DNA of 64,000 bases from Macrolepiota albuminosa (GCA_027475525.1 JAMWFC010000053.1:1697019-1761018), one strand, 5' to 3'. Positions 46,313 to 57,168 are shown, counted from the first letter of the stretch. Translations and numbers: made by a program. Notes: generated from the sequence alone by a model not told the origin.

Positions 46313-46876
46313 CGTTGAGCAAAGTCCTCCGGCGTGATCCTGAGTGAGCGGAGTACTTTGTCCTGTTGCCGTTCATACTCCTCGAGGCGTCGTTGTCCCA
46401 TTGGCGAGGGAGGCGTTCAAGCAGGTGGAGCGGCGGCCGGGTAGTGACGAGAGGGGTAGTCGGGGTAGGGGGTCCTCGGGGTTCTTGGGGTTGGGGAACG
46501 GGGCGCTGGTAGCCGTAGTAGGGGGTGGGTGCAAAGGGGCCCTCGCTGGGGGGAATCGGGCGAGGTCCACTGGGTACTGGCAGGGTCTCCGGCAGGCCCC
46601 CGGAGATGCTCCGGTACGAGGGGACCTCCACGGGTCGTGCCATGGCTAAGTTGGGCGGAGGGGCCCAGCTGGCTGAGGGCCCCAGATCATAGAGGGATGG
46701 GTTGGGGGCCCAATGGCAGTGGAGGTACGGGGGTTCGTACGGGAGGGGCAGATAGACGGGGCGGGGGGTCTGTGCGGAGTAATGATCAGGTACCGGGCAT
46801 CCGTAGGGGTTGGTCTGGTAGCCCGTGGGGTAGTAAGTGTGAGTATACATAGCCATCAAGAACGGTGTAAGGAGGG

Positions 46877-46889
46877 AGTCTTGATATTA
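46877..46889 (-). other. Self-priming primer-binding site of copy 2
   Basis: On the minus strand taatatcaagact follows the 5' LTR directly, the perfect complement of the tag agtcttgatatta in its own LTR. It is conserved with copy 1 although the LTR terminus here has decayed to TATCAGG. Confidence 0.75.
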
Positions 46890-47647
46890 TATCAGGTTCC
46901 GCTGAGTCAGGGGCTTTCTGGGAAAGCAATCGCCCTTACAATGCAGACTTGACCCACGGATACTTGGGTGTCTGGAACTCTGGGGCTAGGACTCCGGGGT
47001 TCAAGACGTGGACAGGGGAATCCTGGGAGAGGGGACTTGGTCTGGGGGTTTTGGGTGGTAGGTAGTTGGAGAATTCGGGTGGGGGTCGAGTCGTGAACCG
47101 GAGGTTCTAAGACGAGACCAAGTTAGTAAATTAAAGTCGCAAAATGCGTACCAGTCTTAGAGCACGCGATTATCCAAGCGTGCTAGTCAAGCGTGCCAGT
47201 CAATGCGTACCAGTCAAATAGGGGGCACACAACAATTCAAGTAACCAAGTGAAAACAGTATAAGCAGTGTAATATCAAGACTAGCGAATACAACAGGGAA
47301 CTATGCTATAAGTACTACGGGACCGGGTCTCGGGGTTCTGGGGTGTCTGGGATGGGCTCCGGGGGTCATTGAGTAGCGGCAGAGACTGTATACTGGGATT
47401 GCACGTGTGGAGTGCGCGATCAATTGGCGCAGAGGGAGCTGTGATGTGTGATGCGTGATAGCCGGAAATGAGTCACGTGATCCAATTGTTGATCGGGGCT
47501 GGCAGTGGCTGATGGCGGTCCTTGCTGCGCGTGATGGCGGTGTCGGTGGTCGTGATGGCGGGGCGTGTCCTGCGGGGTCGGAGGGAGGGTCCCGGATGGT
47601 GTTCTGGGGGTGTCCCGGGGTGGGCCCGGAGGGGAGGGGTCGTGACA
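46890..47647 (-). repeat. 5' LTR of chromovirus copy 2
   Basis: 758 bp. The inner end is TATCAGG (TGTCAGG expected), the outer end GTCGTGACA, next to GATAC. Confidence 0.92.
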
Positions 47648-47864
47648 GATACATAAAGTAAACGGCATACCTGGAGTCAATGTCGAGAGATGACATGACT
47701 CCAGGTCTCCACAAAGTATTTATAGCCGTGAATATAATATGTTATGTCATAAAAAGATAATGAACACATCACAATGAAATAAAAGTAAAACATATGTGTA
47801 TATGAGATAAAAATGATGTAATAGATGACATTTAGAGCTATGTGTCACATTCCTCAACAACTCC

Positions 47865-49095
47865 CAAGCCACAAATGCAATCAAAAGCAGACCAAACTAG
47901 AAGTGCAGTTATAAATAGACTTTGATGTGTTCTTAGCTATGAACTGTGTACTCACTAAGCAAACAATTAAACCAAAATCACTCCTAGGCTAAGTATTACC
48001 ACCCCACTGCAATGGCAATAACAGTGCAGTGACCATTGAGACTCAAAAAAATACCAATTCAGTCTATACTCAGCCACTTCTGCTATAAAGATCTTTCCTG
48101 TCATAAAGCTAGCTGTGGTAGAAGGAAAATTGAGATGGCAAGAATTGAAATTGGGCCAATTTAGTTGGATTGGAAATTTTGGCTGGCAACAGACAACTTT
48201 CAATACTCACAGGAAGGTTGATATCTAAACAAGGACGGTCATAGATAACTCATTACAGTGAAAATAAAGGGTGACACACAAAAACACCACCTATTATTTG
48301 ACCCAATCAAGTTGATAATACAGACGGATAGTTGTACACACATCCATGTAACATGATCTAACCAATAAATTACTCAGTTGATAAGAATTGAAGATATGCA
48401 GGGTTGTAAAGCTCACCTGCAAATGCACCCCCAATCAGAGGCCCAACAACAGAAGCCACAGCAAAGAGAGCTCCAAAAAGGCCCATAAGAATGGGCCGTT
48501 GGGTCATCGTAGTAACCTAGGAACAACTTAGCGTCATCAAATATATCAGCTTATTCAGACCCACCCGTCCAATTGTACTCAGAATAGATACCCACAAGCC
48601 TGAAGCGCCAAATTCCGTGACGGCATGCCCGAGGATGAGAACAGACACAGATGTTGCTACTGCACAAAGTAAACTTTCAGCTTCAAAGCAACAATTGAGA
48701 AAAAGAGGATTGGTTTTGTGGGAACAATCGAGAGATTCCCGAAGAACAACATAAAGCTGCCTGTGCTGGCATATTGAAAAGATCAAGGACCTGGTCTGTT
48801 GTGTGTGGCATACCTGGGGAAGAAAGTATCCGCTGGCAATCCACGATGACTCAGGAACGGCATTGAAATTAGAGGCAATCTTTGGCAGGGCTGTTGCAAG
48901 GATGGTCTGGTCTAACGCAACAAGCCCTAGAGAGTAAAAGTTTGAGCATGGTTATTGCCGTTTCAAGTCCATCCAGTTTCCTTACCCAAAAACCAAAGCA
49001 AGGCTCGTTCCCGTTAGGAGAGTGACTTGGGCATTGTTGACATCCGGAAGCGTTACCTGGCGAGTCGTAGACTTTTCAACATCTATTGGATTCAT
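47865..49095 (-). pseudogene. N-terminal half of a disrupted MFS drug transporter
   Basis: Minus strand from the ATG at 49095. MNPIDVEKSTTRQ and LLTGTSLALVF join across an intron (gtaagg...ctag, about 48926-48987) to GLVALDQTILATALPKIASNF and WIASGYFLPQ. This is the motif D-type LDxTI of DHA-family antiporters in TM1. Further exons: LLCAVATSVSVLILGHAV, FGASGLWVSILSTIGR, and after an intron TTMTQRPILMGLFGALFAV with VVGPLIGGAFA (the conserved GPxxGG motif). Then INLP, PLQWGG and LLIAFVAWE lead up to the copia insertion. It continues at 32255. A plasma-membrane proton antiporter exporting drugs or metabolites is the family role. Confidence 0.82.
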
Positions 49096-49135
49096 GTCTT
49101 CAAGAGTTATATAGGCAGGAATACCGTCTAAAGGT

Positions 49136-49882
49136 TAGAGTAATAGTTCAATTTGTACTATTCGATCCGCAAATACCTAGTTTGTAACCACATGTAATCT
49201 ACCTATTTTTCAGTATTATCAAAAGCATGACATCCAAGTGAGAAAAATTACAACTAAACACTATACGAGATGACAAAAAGTACAAAAATACGGGCATGCC
49301 GGAGAGATGAGATCAGCCGTATGTCTCCGTTGTGGCATATTCCAGAATTTTATATATGGCCCAACAAATTTTGGGTAGTGAGTCCATATGTCTCCTTTTA
49401 GGCAGATATGCCTGTTTTAGGCAGATGTGCCTGAATTGAATAAATCGAACGTTTCCTCTTCTGGAATGTATCGCGACGTTACCCAGACCATCACACAAGC
49501 CACCAAAACCTACAAGAAGAGAGTTCTATCGCACACAGGTTCGAGAGAAAGACAGCAGATAGATAGCCCATCAGCCAAAACACACGGTGTAGAGTACAGT
49601 ACTAGCTCTACCCCCGCCTCTTATCCCTGCATAGCGGCTTGCCGGCGGTAAAAATAGAATCCATCCATCCATCTTCTGGAATGTGCCACAACGGAGACAT
49701 ACGGCTGATCTCATCTCTCCATGCCCGTATTTTTGTACTTTTTGTCATCTCGTATAGTGTTTAGTTGTAATTTTTCTCACTTGGATGTCACACTTTTGAT
49801 ACTACTGAAAAATTGGTAGATTACATGTGGTTACAAACTAGGTATTCGCGGATCGAATAGTACAAATCGAACTATTACTCCA
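49136..49882. mobile_element. TIR DNA transposon, non-autonomous, Mutator-like
   Basis: 747 bp with long terminal inverted repeats of about 210 bp (49136-49345 against 49673-49882; ends TAGAGTAATAGTTC and TGGAGTAATAGTTC). It is flanked by a perfect 9-bp direct repeat TCTAAAGGT (49127-49135 and 49883-49891). Long TIRs with a 9-bp duplication are typical of Mutator-like elements. No transposase is encoded; the 74-codon ORF inside is not convincing. It sits 41 bp upstream of the MFS start codon. Confidence 0.85.
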
Positions 49883-49891
49883 TCTAAAGGT

Positions 49892-50130
49892 CCCTGATTC
49901 GGCCTGATTCGGCCTGATTCGGCCTGATCATGTCCACAACATTTTTCCGACAATGATGTTGTAATTTAGCGATGTGTGGTAGAGCTTTCCTCGCAGGTTC
50001 TCCGCCTCTTAGCCCTGTATTCATTCATTCATCCCACACCCTCGCATATAATAGGCATGGTCACGTTACTCCTGTTTGGACGACATATTTATAATGTAGA
50101 GAGGACTTTTCTTTACCTGCTGCTTTCCTC
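49892..50130. other. Remaining MFS/P450 divergent intergenic region
   Basis: It includes a 10-bp repeat (cctgattcgg three times, 49893-49923), possible TATA-like sequence tatttataat near 50090, and a short run cattcattcat. With the TIR element removed, only about 280 bp separate the MFS and P450 start codons, compatible with a shared bidirectional promoter. Confidence 0.45.
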
Positions 50131-52302
50131 ATGATATCGGTGAACGACAACCTGACAGGGTCCTTTCTATTTATTGGCCTGGTGTCTGCAATATCTGTGC
50201 ATGTATATTCATTACTTCGAAGTCTGCAGGTGACTTTTGTAATCGATCTTCGACCTCATCTATCCTCATGATAAATTTGCCGGATAGAAATTTGGACGTG
50301 TTCAAGGATATAGGCCCTTGATTTCCCCTACCTCGACTTTTGCCGCCCTTCTTCCTCGCATCCGTTCAATAAATCCCGGTATCTCTTGGCAATGGGACGA
50401 ACGTAGAACTGGTAGGTTGGTGTCATTTCAATATGGATCAGCTGACGGTCATGTTTAGCGTATTTTAATCATTCGCATGATATTATCACGATCATACCTA
50501 TACTCCTGGGAAAACCGTGCTTCTTTACCTGCTCAGTCGATGTCTTGCGTCAAGTACTGGGGAATGATATTAAGAATAATCTCACGAAACCACTGGATCT
50601 CACTTTGGACAGGTACGCGCTGGCTTTCAGCATTCTAATATCGCGTGTCCGACGGCATAATGACAGCCTCTGGGGTGCCAATGTTGCTTCTGCAAGCGGG
50701 GAGATATGGAAACGGCATCGCAGGATTGTTGGACCTGCTTTCAATTCAAAGACGTCAGTTGTATGATCTGATGCAATACCTATAATCGAGAAGTAACTTA
50801 ATCTCGATGTTCAGTTACCAATTAGTCTGCGAGACGGCTTCACACCTATACCAGGAAATGATCGAGCAAGAAGGATGGAGTGAGCAACAAAGAGTTAGTA
50901 TTCCTTGTTTGAACGAATATATGATCAAGGTGAGCATTTTATGAGAGAGCCAGCTGGATGACTGACATATCGTATTTCCAGTTGTCCCTCTTGACTATCG
51001 CTCGTTGCGCTTTCGGTATGCCTGTATCATGGACCTCCAATACAAGCAAGGCAGAGGAAACGAATCTCATTCAGGCAGTCACTCTATCCTCCGAGACTCT
51101 TATCGCTAAATTTCTACTTCCAAATTGGATACTCAAGCTTCCTTTTAAATCGTACGCTAGCGTACATTGCTTTCTATTGTTTCCTGCTGGAAAATCTCTT
51201 AACAGGCTTCAGAAAGTCGACCGCGCTTGGAATGCACTGGGAGATTTCGTAAAATCTCACACACGACACATCGGTCAAGAAGTCATCGAACAAGGAAAAA
51301 TGGACGCATTTGAAGTACGGAATTCAGACCTATTACATCGCCTCATTGCTTCTTCTGAGGGGGACGCCAAGTACAAGCTTTCGGAGAAGGAAGTGGTAAT
51401 ACTATGTTGACTTCGATTACTGCTTGATGCCTAATCTCTTTCCCTAGTTTGCGAACATTTTCACCATACTGTTTGCTGGCCATGGTTTCCTCTAGGTTAT
51501 TAATTTCATCGTACGCTTACTAATGTGATTTCGCAGAGACCACAGCGAACAGTATGATTGCTACCCTTGGGTACCTTGCTATTCATCAAGATGAGCAAGA
51601 AAAGGCTTATGCAGAGGTCAGCCGTCAATTTGGTCCTAATAACCAACTGGTATATGGGATTCCTCTACTTTTTGTCTGAATTGGCTGACTCGTTTTAGGA
51701 CTTGCGTGATCCAAGTGAAATGCCATACCTACTAGCCTGTTTTCAAGAGGCCGTTCGTTTGTTTCGTCTGTAAACTCTATTTACAGCTAGACGCCTTTTT
51801 TGATGGGTCTTCAGCATCTACGCCCATACTTGCGCGAACCGTTTCCGAAGATTATACCATAAAGATTGAAAGACCTTCTCCAGGTGTTGTTGTTCTTCCG
51901 AAAGGCAGTCGCATCATTATTGATACAGTCAACACTTGTAAGTCACTATTGGGATTGAAGGCAGGAACACCTACGATTTACGTCCTTTCTGTAGTCCGCA
52001 ATCCTTACATTTTTGAGAACCCTGAGCAATACAAGCCATCAAGGTGGGTCGGTATACCCGAAATCGAAGTTCCCATGTTTGGTGCTGGTCCTCGCGCCTG
52101 CATCGGTCGCAAGTTGGCGTTTATGGAAGCCATTACTGTCCTAGCAAGTTTCTTACATGACTGGGTCCTTGACGTAGATTTGGCACCTGGAGAGACTCGT
52201 TCACAGTACGAAGAGAGGGTCATGGTAACAGGGCCATATGCAGGCACTGTTTCCCCAATTGCTCAGCTTCCGCTCAAGATCACGAAGCGTGTTCGAGCAT
52301 GA
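50131..52302 (+). CDS. Cytochrome P450 monooxygenase (multi-exon)
   Basis: The ATG at 50131 opens a membrane anchor (SFLFIGLVSAISVHVYSLL). Exons follow with NPGISWQWDERR, VLRQVLGND, the C-helix GEIWKRHRRIVGPAFNS (50690-50755), LSLLTIARCAFGMPVSW, and the I-helix LFAGHETTANS formed across an intron (51487-51536). Then come the K-helix EAVRLF (E-x-x-R), the PERF-like YKPSRW and the heme loop FGAGPRACIG with its Cys (about 52100). At least seven short introns fit, several with actaat or ctgac branch sites. It uses haem, O2 and a P450 reductase at the ER. The substrate is unknown. The exon near 50250-50450 is poorly resolved, so integrity is not certain. Confidence 0.85.
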
Positions 52303-53040
52303 TTTTCGACAGGTCCTCCTAGTCAACACCCTCTGATGTAGCTACAACTCTCGAAGTTTTTCCTGTAATCTTTTTTCAGTGCAACTTATTTGCCTACTTA
52401 GAGACAATCCAAGTTGAATGGGCAAAATACCTAGAAATTGTTGGAGTCTCTTTTCGACGAGGATTTGGGGTTTATCACTTGTCACGCCTGCCGTGCCATG
52501 CCGCAGTGGACTATGAATAGGCATATTACTTGTTGATAGGAATTCCCGCTACTTTAGCAGTGGGTCTATGGCACTTGAGTTGTCCTCATGAAGACTTGTC
52601 ACCTTCCATTTTCTCTTCCTGCACTGGTGGAAGCACCTCAACTGTAGAAGCAAGTGGGTGCATCTGCTGTTCATACTGCTCATGCACTGTGAGCATCCAA
52701 TCCACGCTTTCATCAGATACATGCAACCTTAGTGGCAGGACCACTCTTGCTGCCTTGCAGGCCACAAGGATCTTCCCTTCTTGTTTAATCAAGTATGCCA
52801 TGGATACTTCATCCATAGCAGGCAGCCAATACTCATTGACAATGTTTGTCCATTGCTGGTGTGCATTTTGCGCACAAGTGGCTGCCACCAACTTGTTCTA
52901 TTACTGTGGCATTTGAGGATCATATGCCTAGTCACATTTGGGAAAGAAAGCTGGTTGCTCTCATAAGAACTGAATGTCCTCACATTCTGAGGCAATTGCC
53001 TTTAGATTACCATCCCACAAGTCCTCCATTTTGTTAAAAC
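52303..53040 (-). pseudogene. Unrecognised minus-strand coding fragment
   Basis: Two minus-strand frames (52995-52789 and 52891-52586) encode parts of one sequence with a frame change: NVRTFSSYESNQLSFPN, then QNAHQQWTNIVNEYWLPAMD and EQYEQQMHPLASTVEVLPP. It is hydrophilic with no recognised domain. Low-copy repeat or transposon origin is likely from context but unproven. 52303-52580 holds only the P450 3' flank. Confidence 0.3.
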
Positions 53041-53356
53041 TCCAGACTGATATTCTCTAGTTGGACCTAGGAATAATTGTAAGTGTTATTCCTCAGTCCG
53101 GTATAAATGACTGAATTGGTTTGTACCTAAGAATAATTGTAAGTGTTATTCTATGGTACAGTTAGTTATTTGTATGTTAGTAAGAGATATAAATGATGCA
53201 CCCCTCAGTCTGGAACAAATGACTGAGGGTTCTGTCTGTAGTAAGTCTAATATATATACATGTCTGCAGACAATGGCAGGGTAGGGCATCACAACGGTAC
53301 GTGTCATACGTTGTACGGGAGCCCGCTTTGTGCCGTACCATATGTGTCCAGCGGAG
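53041..53356. repeat. Repeat-derived segment with short direct repeats and a shared 73-bp block
   Basis: gaataattgtaagtgttatt occurs at about 53070 and 53128, and cctcagtc.gg with aaatgactga twice. The block from catcacaacggtacgtg (53288) to ccagcg (about 53355) is repeated in inverse orientation at 62557-62625 beside the assembly gap. It is probably an LTR piece of the copia family at 62557-64000. Confidence 0.5.
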
Positions 53357-53908
53357 TCCGCTACACTGGAGCGGAGCAGTCCCCACAGTGCCGTAGAATA
53401 CAGAGCCGCGGACGTGTCACAATGTGCTGTATGACACGGTCCAGTGGATCGATAAAAGGCGGGCACACACATGCGCATGCAGGCCCGGCGGATGCCAGCA
53501 GACACTAGCGGACGTCAATGTGCGTCAGCGGCCGCCGGCGGGCATCAGCACACGAGTGAAAACCTCCTCCATTGGCGGACTTCATGGCATGAATAAACCC
53601 TCCTCGAGGTTCCCCATTTCCCTCCCCTCTCCATTCCTCCCCGCAATAACTCGAGGCTGCGCGTCTCCCCTTCCATCCTTTTCCCACCCCCGACGCCAGC
53701 GTACGTCCACAAAAGGGCCCTGAAAATCTACGCAGGCCTATGCAAGCCACCAGCGGACATCCACGCAGACGTACGTCGACGGACTCAAACCTACACGGGC
53801 CCTCCCAGGCCTGCGCAGGACACCAGCGGACATCCACAGAGGCCTACGCAGGTCCACGGGGTCTGGTTGGACCAAGAAAAAAGGTAACGTCGACTTGCCC
53901 GTCGTATG

Positions 53909-53986
53909 CCTGTGGGGGGGAATCGAACCCCCGGCCTTGGGAAAGCCTCCAGCAACGGAACACACATTTAACCGTTGCACCACAGG
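53909..53986 (-). other. tRNA-like sequence with perfect acceptor and T stems
   Basis: On the minus strand 78 nt: acceptor CCTGTGG pairs fully with CCACAGG, the T arm is GGGGG-TTCGATT-CCCCC, the B box GGTTCGATTCC is perfect and the A box is TGGTGCAACGG. The D and anticodon arms do not fold canonically, so a functional tRNA is doubtful. It is best read as a tRNA-derived repeat or pseudogene. Confidence 0.55.
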
Positions 53987-54125
53987 TCCGTTACTAACGG
54001 ATAGATTCAAAGGTCGGATAACACAATGAATGGACGCCCACCTACGTTTCCGCAGGTTCCTGTATGGATTTTTTGAGGTGGAAGGGGGGTGGCATACCTC
54101 CCAAAAGAGTTTTCGTGGCCTGAAA

Positions 54126-54340
54126 GGGGCGTTGGCATCAGCAGCCATCAGCTGGCCATCAGCTGGCATCCGTCGGAGTTCGCCGGCAGCCGTCGTGACC
54201 CGCTGGCATCCGTCGGCATCCGTCAGCATCCGTCGTGCATCCGTCGGCATCCGCCGGATATCCGCTGGTATCCGTCGGAATCCACGGGAATCCGTCGGCA
54301 ACCCCTGGCATCGTCCGGCATCGTCCGGCATCAGGGCGGG
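54126..54340 (+). repeat. Degenerate GC-rich array of catccgtcgg-type units
   Basis: Units such as gcatccgtcgg, gcatccgccgg and gtatccgtcgg follow one another with an 11-12-bp period. Proline/arginine-rich ORFs on both strands are translations of this array and are not counted as genes. Related words (agcggacgtcagcgg, tccgt) are scattered from 53400 to 59100. Confidence 0.7.
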
Positions 54341-54699
54341 AGAGAAGGAAACGGGGTGCGTGGGTGTCCGCCGCATGGGGTGGCGTCTTGGAGAGCGTGG
54401 GGGGTGGCGGAAGAGGGATGGGGGTGGGGAGAAAGAGGGGGAAGGGGGAAGGGGAGGAGCGTGGGTGTCCGCTGGTACCCCAGCGGACGTAGCAGACGTC
54501 GGACGTCAGGTCAGGGGGGAGGAGGGAAGCGGGGTGCATGTGGTGGACGGGGGTGGCGTGTGAGGTAGTGTGGGGAGTGGAGAGGATGGCACTGGGGAGA
54601 AAGAGGGGGAAGGGCGGAAGAGGGTGCGTGAGTGTCCGCTGTCTGCTGGCATGCCAGTGGACGGTAGCGGACGGTAGCTGACGTCGGCATGTGAGCCAG

Positions 54700-56300
54700 C
54701 TGACATCAGCGGTGCAACCAGTCCCAGTGGTTCAGTGGAATATTCATTTATTGATATTCAATATTGTGTACAGTGGTGGGTTCTACTCCTACTTCACCTT
54801 AACAGGGACTAATGCTGTGTTTTTATATGGGTGCATTTTTGCTCTACATATACATCGCACTGACCTGGAGTATGCGCCTGTGGTAGTGGATCTGACCAAA
54901 ACTCTAGGAATTACTGAAGCGAGATAGGATGGAGGAGTTGACACATGAGATCGTTCCAGCGCTCATGACAAGTGACGATACACCAGGGCTGACTACTTTT
55001 TTTACAAAGATCAGCACAGAGGTAGTCAGCCACAGTGCATCATCAACTTGTCATGAGCACTGGAATGAACACATGCGCGAACTCGTCCATCTTATGCCGC
55101 TGCAGAAATCTTTGGAGTTTTCAACGGATCAAATTCATGACGCTAGCGGACGTCAGCGGCCTGCTGCTATTATATAAGGTGAACTAGTGGGAGTCAAACC
55201 CACTTCTTGTGCACAATATGAAATATCAATTGATGAATATTCCATTGTACCACAGGCGCTTGCTACAAGTCAGGACAGTGTTCATGTAGTGCACAAACGG
55301 ACCCATACAGAATTTGAACAGATAGAGATTTTACTGCAACTGGTGCATCTGTATTGAATTGACAATATTAGACTGATATTTATTTACACCATAGAAGTAT
55401 ACAGGAAAGAGGAAAAGTACAGCGGTGGGTTCTACTCCCTCTACTCCACCTTAATGGGGTCTAATAGTGACAATGGAATATTGAGGGGCGGAAGTACAGC
55501 GGTGGGTTCTACTCCCTCTACTCCACCTTAATGGGGTCTAATAGTGACAATGGAATATTGAGGGGCGGGTTGGACTCTGCTAGTGACAAATATTTTAATA
55601 GGGCCTGTAAGCCCTAATAAAATATCCGTTCATCACTCGCTAGCATCATCAAGTTGATCCGTTAAAAACGCTAGAAATTACTGAAGCGGGTATGGGTTGG
55701 CCGAAGTTGCGCATAGTCACGAGATCTGGAATGACCACATGCGCAAAGACGATCAACCCATGCCACTGCAGAAATCTCTGGAGTTTTAAACGGATCACAT
55801 TAATGATGCTAGCGGACATCAGCGGCCTGCTGCTCTAATATGCACTAGCAGGAGTCGAACCCACCTCTTGTGCACAATATGAAATATCAATTTATCAATA
55901 TTCCATTGTACCACAGGCGCTTACTTAGAAGGGGGTCAAACCTGCCTGTCAGTGGCCTATGGTAGTTGATCTGACCCACTCAATTTTCAGTATTGTGTGG
56001 AGTGGCAGGTTCGACTCCCCTAGTCCAGACTTCCCTAGTCCACCATAATGACGTATAATGGTGTCTTTTTATACTGCTGCATTTCTGCACTAGATGTAAA
56101 CTGTACTAATTTTTGGTAAGGACCTGTGGTCGAATGGAATATTGATACATTGATATTTCATATTGTGCACAAGAGCCGGGTTCGAATCCCACTCGTGCAC
56201 ATCATTAGACATGACATAACTTTGTTTTACTAATTGTTATTTACGTCTATATTCTTTCTACTGCCCAATTCGAGGGTTCGAGTCCCCCTTGTGTAATCGT
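54700..56300. repeat. Cluster of tRNA-like repeats
   Basis: At least four diverged tRNA-like sequences share GTGG-(N)-GGAATATT, a middle ttcatattgtgcacaa and a B box GGGTT[CT]GA.TCC: about 54716-54790 (+), 55186-55255 (-), 55850-55925 (-) and 56120-56200 (+). A further B-box-only piece lies near 56272. Intervening copies of tgctagcggacgtcagcgg and a 77-bp duplication occur. No intact gene is seen in 54700-56350 apart from these. Confidence 0.6.
55415..55568. repeat. Exact 77-bp tandem duplication
   Basis: 55415-55491 equals 55492-55568 (aagtacagcggtgggttc...), in non-coding repeat sequence. Confidence 0.9.
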
Positions 56301-56489
56301 TGAAGAGTGTGTTGTTTTTTGCGTTCATGAGAGTGGCATAACGGAACAAAACAATGGGACGGTTAATCTTAGTGGACCTGAGTCCTGTCCAAACTAATTG
56401 AAATGTCTGTAGTAAAGTGCTGTAGCCTAGTACACAATACTAGAGTGATATTTATGTATAATCCACAGAATGTCCTGTGGTCTAGCAGA

Positions 56490-56932
56490 ATATTGTCAGT
56501 AATCAGTAACGTCATCCATTGATTCACGACCAAGCAATCCATTGAGCAACTGTGGAACATGGTTGATGAAGTCGTTAAGATAATCTGCCTGTGTCTATGT
56601 ATGAACTTGAATAATTCGCTCTCAATAATAGCATACATTCAAATCACCTTTACATGCCTTATGGATACGGGCATTGTATCATCTACATCATCTACCGTTG
56701 GATTATTGTCCAAGTGTGCAAAGTTATCATCATCTGCAAATGCCGCAGATGGTGCACCAGTTACAATGGGAGCGGGACCCAGTGGTAGCCGTTGTGTTAT
56801 GAGGACTGGCAACCCTCGTGTGTTCTGAGTGAGTCGTGTCCTTTCCTCAGCAAACGGGATGAGGTCCCTTTGTCTGATGACTGTTGTTTTTGGTTGCTTG
56901 CGTTTCTTTAGAGAGTTCAGGTTCATGATCAA
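56490..56932 (-). pseudogene. 5' fragment of an unrecognised two-exon gene
   Basis: Minus strand. Exon 1 from the ATG at 56932 encodes MIMNLNSLKKRKQPKTTVI, FAEERTRLTQNTRGLPVL and an acidic end, with a gtaaag donor at about 56652. After an intron ending cag (about 56600) the frame reads ADYLNDFINHVPQLLNGLLG to a stop near 56500. It looks like the N-terminus of a transposon-encoded protein, with the rest lost into the repeat cluster. The family is not identified. Confidence 0.4.
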
Positions 56933-57168
56933 AATATCTATGGCCAGGACCTAGCCATTGTACAGGATATCTAATGAGACCGCTCATCGATATCGGCAAT
57001 ATGCCCCAATTTGGACGGGCCGGATACCAGCGGACAGCGGACCCTATCTGTCGAAGACAAACGGAATCCGTTTGTCATCAACGGACACTGAACGGAAAAT
57101 CTATATTTTATCATGTGATCCTTCGGTTGAGAACTGTGTGGTTGCAGAAAATTATATTGTCTACAAAC

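Larger units (their letters stand above)
44010..46859 (-). pseudogene. Gag of chromovirus copy 2
   Basis: N-terminus MMAMYTHTYYPTGYQTN (46859), tyrosine/proline-rich; LTEFRHDDFEGTPEEWAH near 46230; a proline-rich centre (45068-46114); the capsid-like core ARWQAFVDEFSGKFG (44390-44989); and the CCHC knuckle CILCGEKNHFISEC (about 44130). Breaks at 46159 and 44461 coincide with 77-bp duplications, and collapsing them restores the frame. A separate frameshift lies between about 46400 and 46500. Confidence 0.82.
37007..47647 (-). mobile_element. Full-length Ty3/gypsy chromovirus, copy 2
   Basis: 10,641 bp, minus orientation, flanked by GATAC. It has the same organisation as copy 1: 5' LTR 46890-47647, PBS 46877-46889, Gag, protease, RT, RNase H, integrase-chromodomain (39934-41304, a single 456-codon frame), then the oppositely oriented gene 37955-39646 and the 3' LTR 37007-37828. 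It shares YLDN in RT and QTKRVN in integrase with copy 1, but has its own stops (for example CGA to TGA at about 42596). Three of its four internal breaks coincide with 77-bp duplications. Confidence 0.95.
32256..47859 (-). mobile_element. Ty1/copia element, interrupted by chromovirus copy 2
   Basis: Identical-length 320-bp LTRs: 3' LTR at 32256-32575, 5' LTR at 36894-37006 plus 47653-47859. A perfect target duplication ACTCC (32251-32255 and 47860-47864) fixes the ends. The internal order on the minus strand is Gag, protease, integrase, RT, RNase H, as in Ty1/copia. The element itself is about 4.96 kb. Many stops are present. Confidence 0.93.
36894..47859 (-). repeat. 5' LTR of the copia element, split by copy 2
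   Basis: 36894-37006 plus 47653-47859 equals 320 bp, matching the other LTR. The break carries a GATAC target duplication (37002-37006 and 47648-47652) made by the chromovirus insertion. Confidence 0.93.

Noticed and set aside
53909..53986. Functional tRNA gene
   Set aside because: Acceptor and T arms are perfect, but no canonical D stem or 7-nt anticodon loop with T33 could be placed; kept only as tRNA-like.
53738..54376. 212-codon minus-strand ORF rich in RRMPTD-type repeats
   Set aside because: It is the translation of the GC-rich catccgtcgg array and of the tRNA-like sequence; no independent coding evidence.
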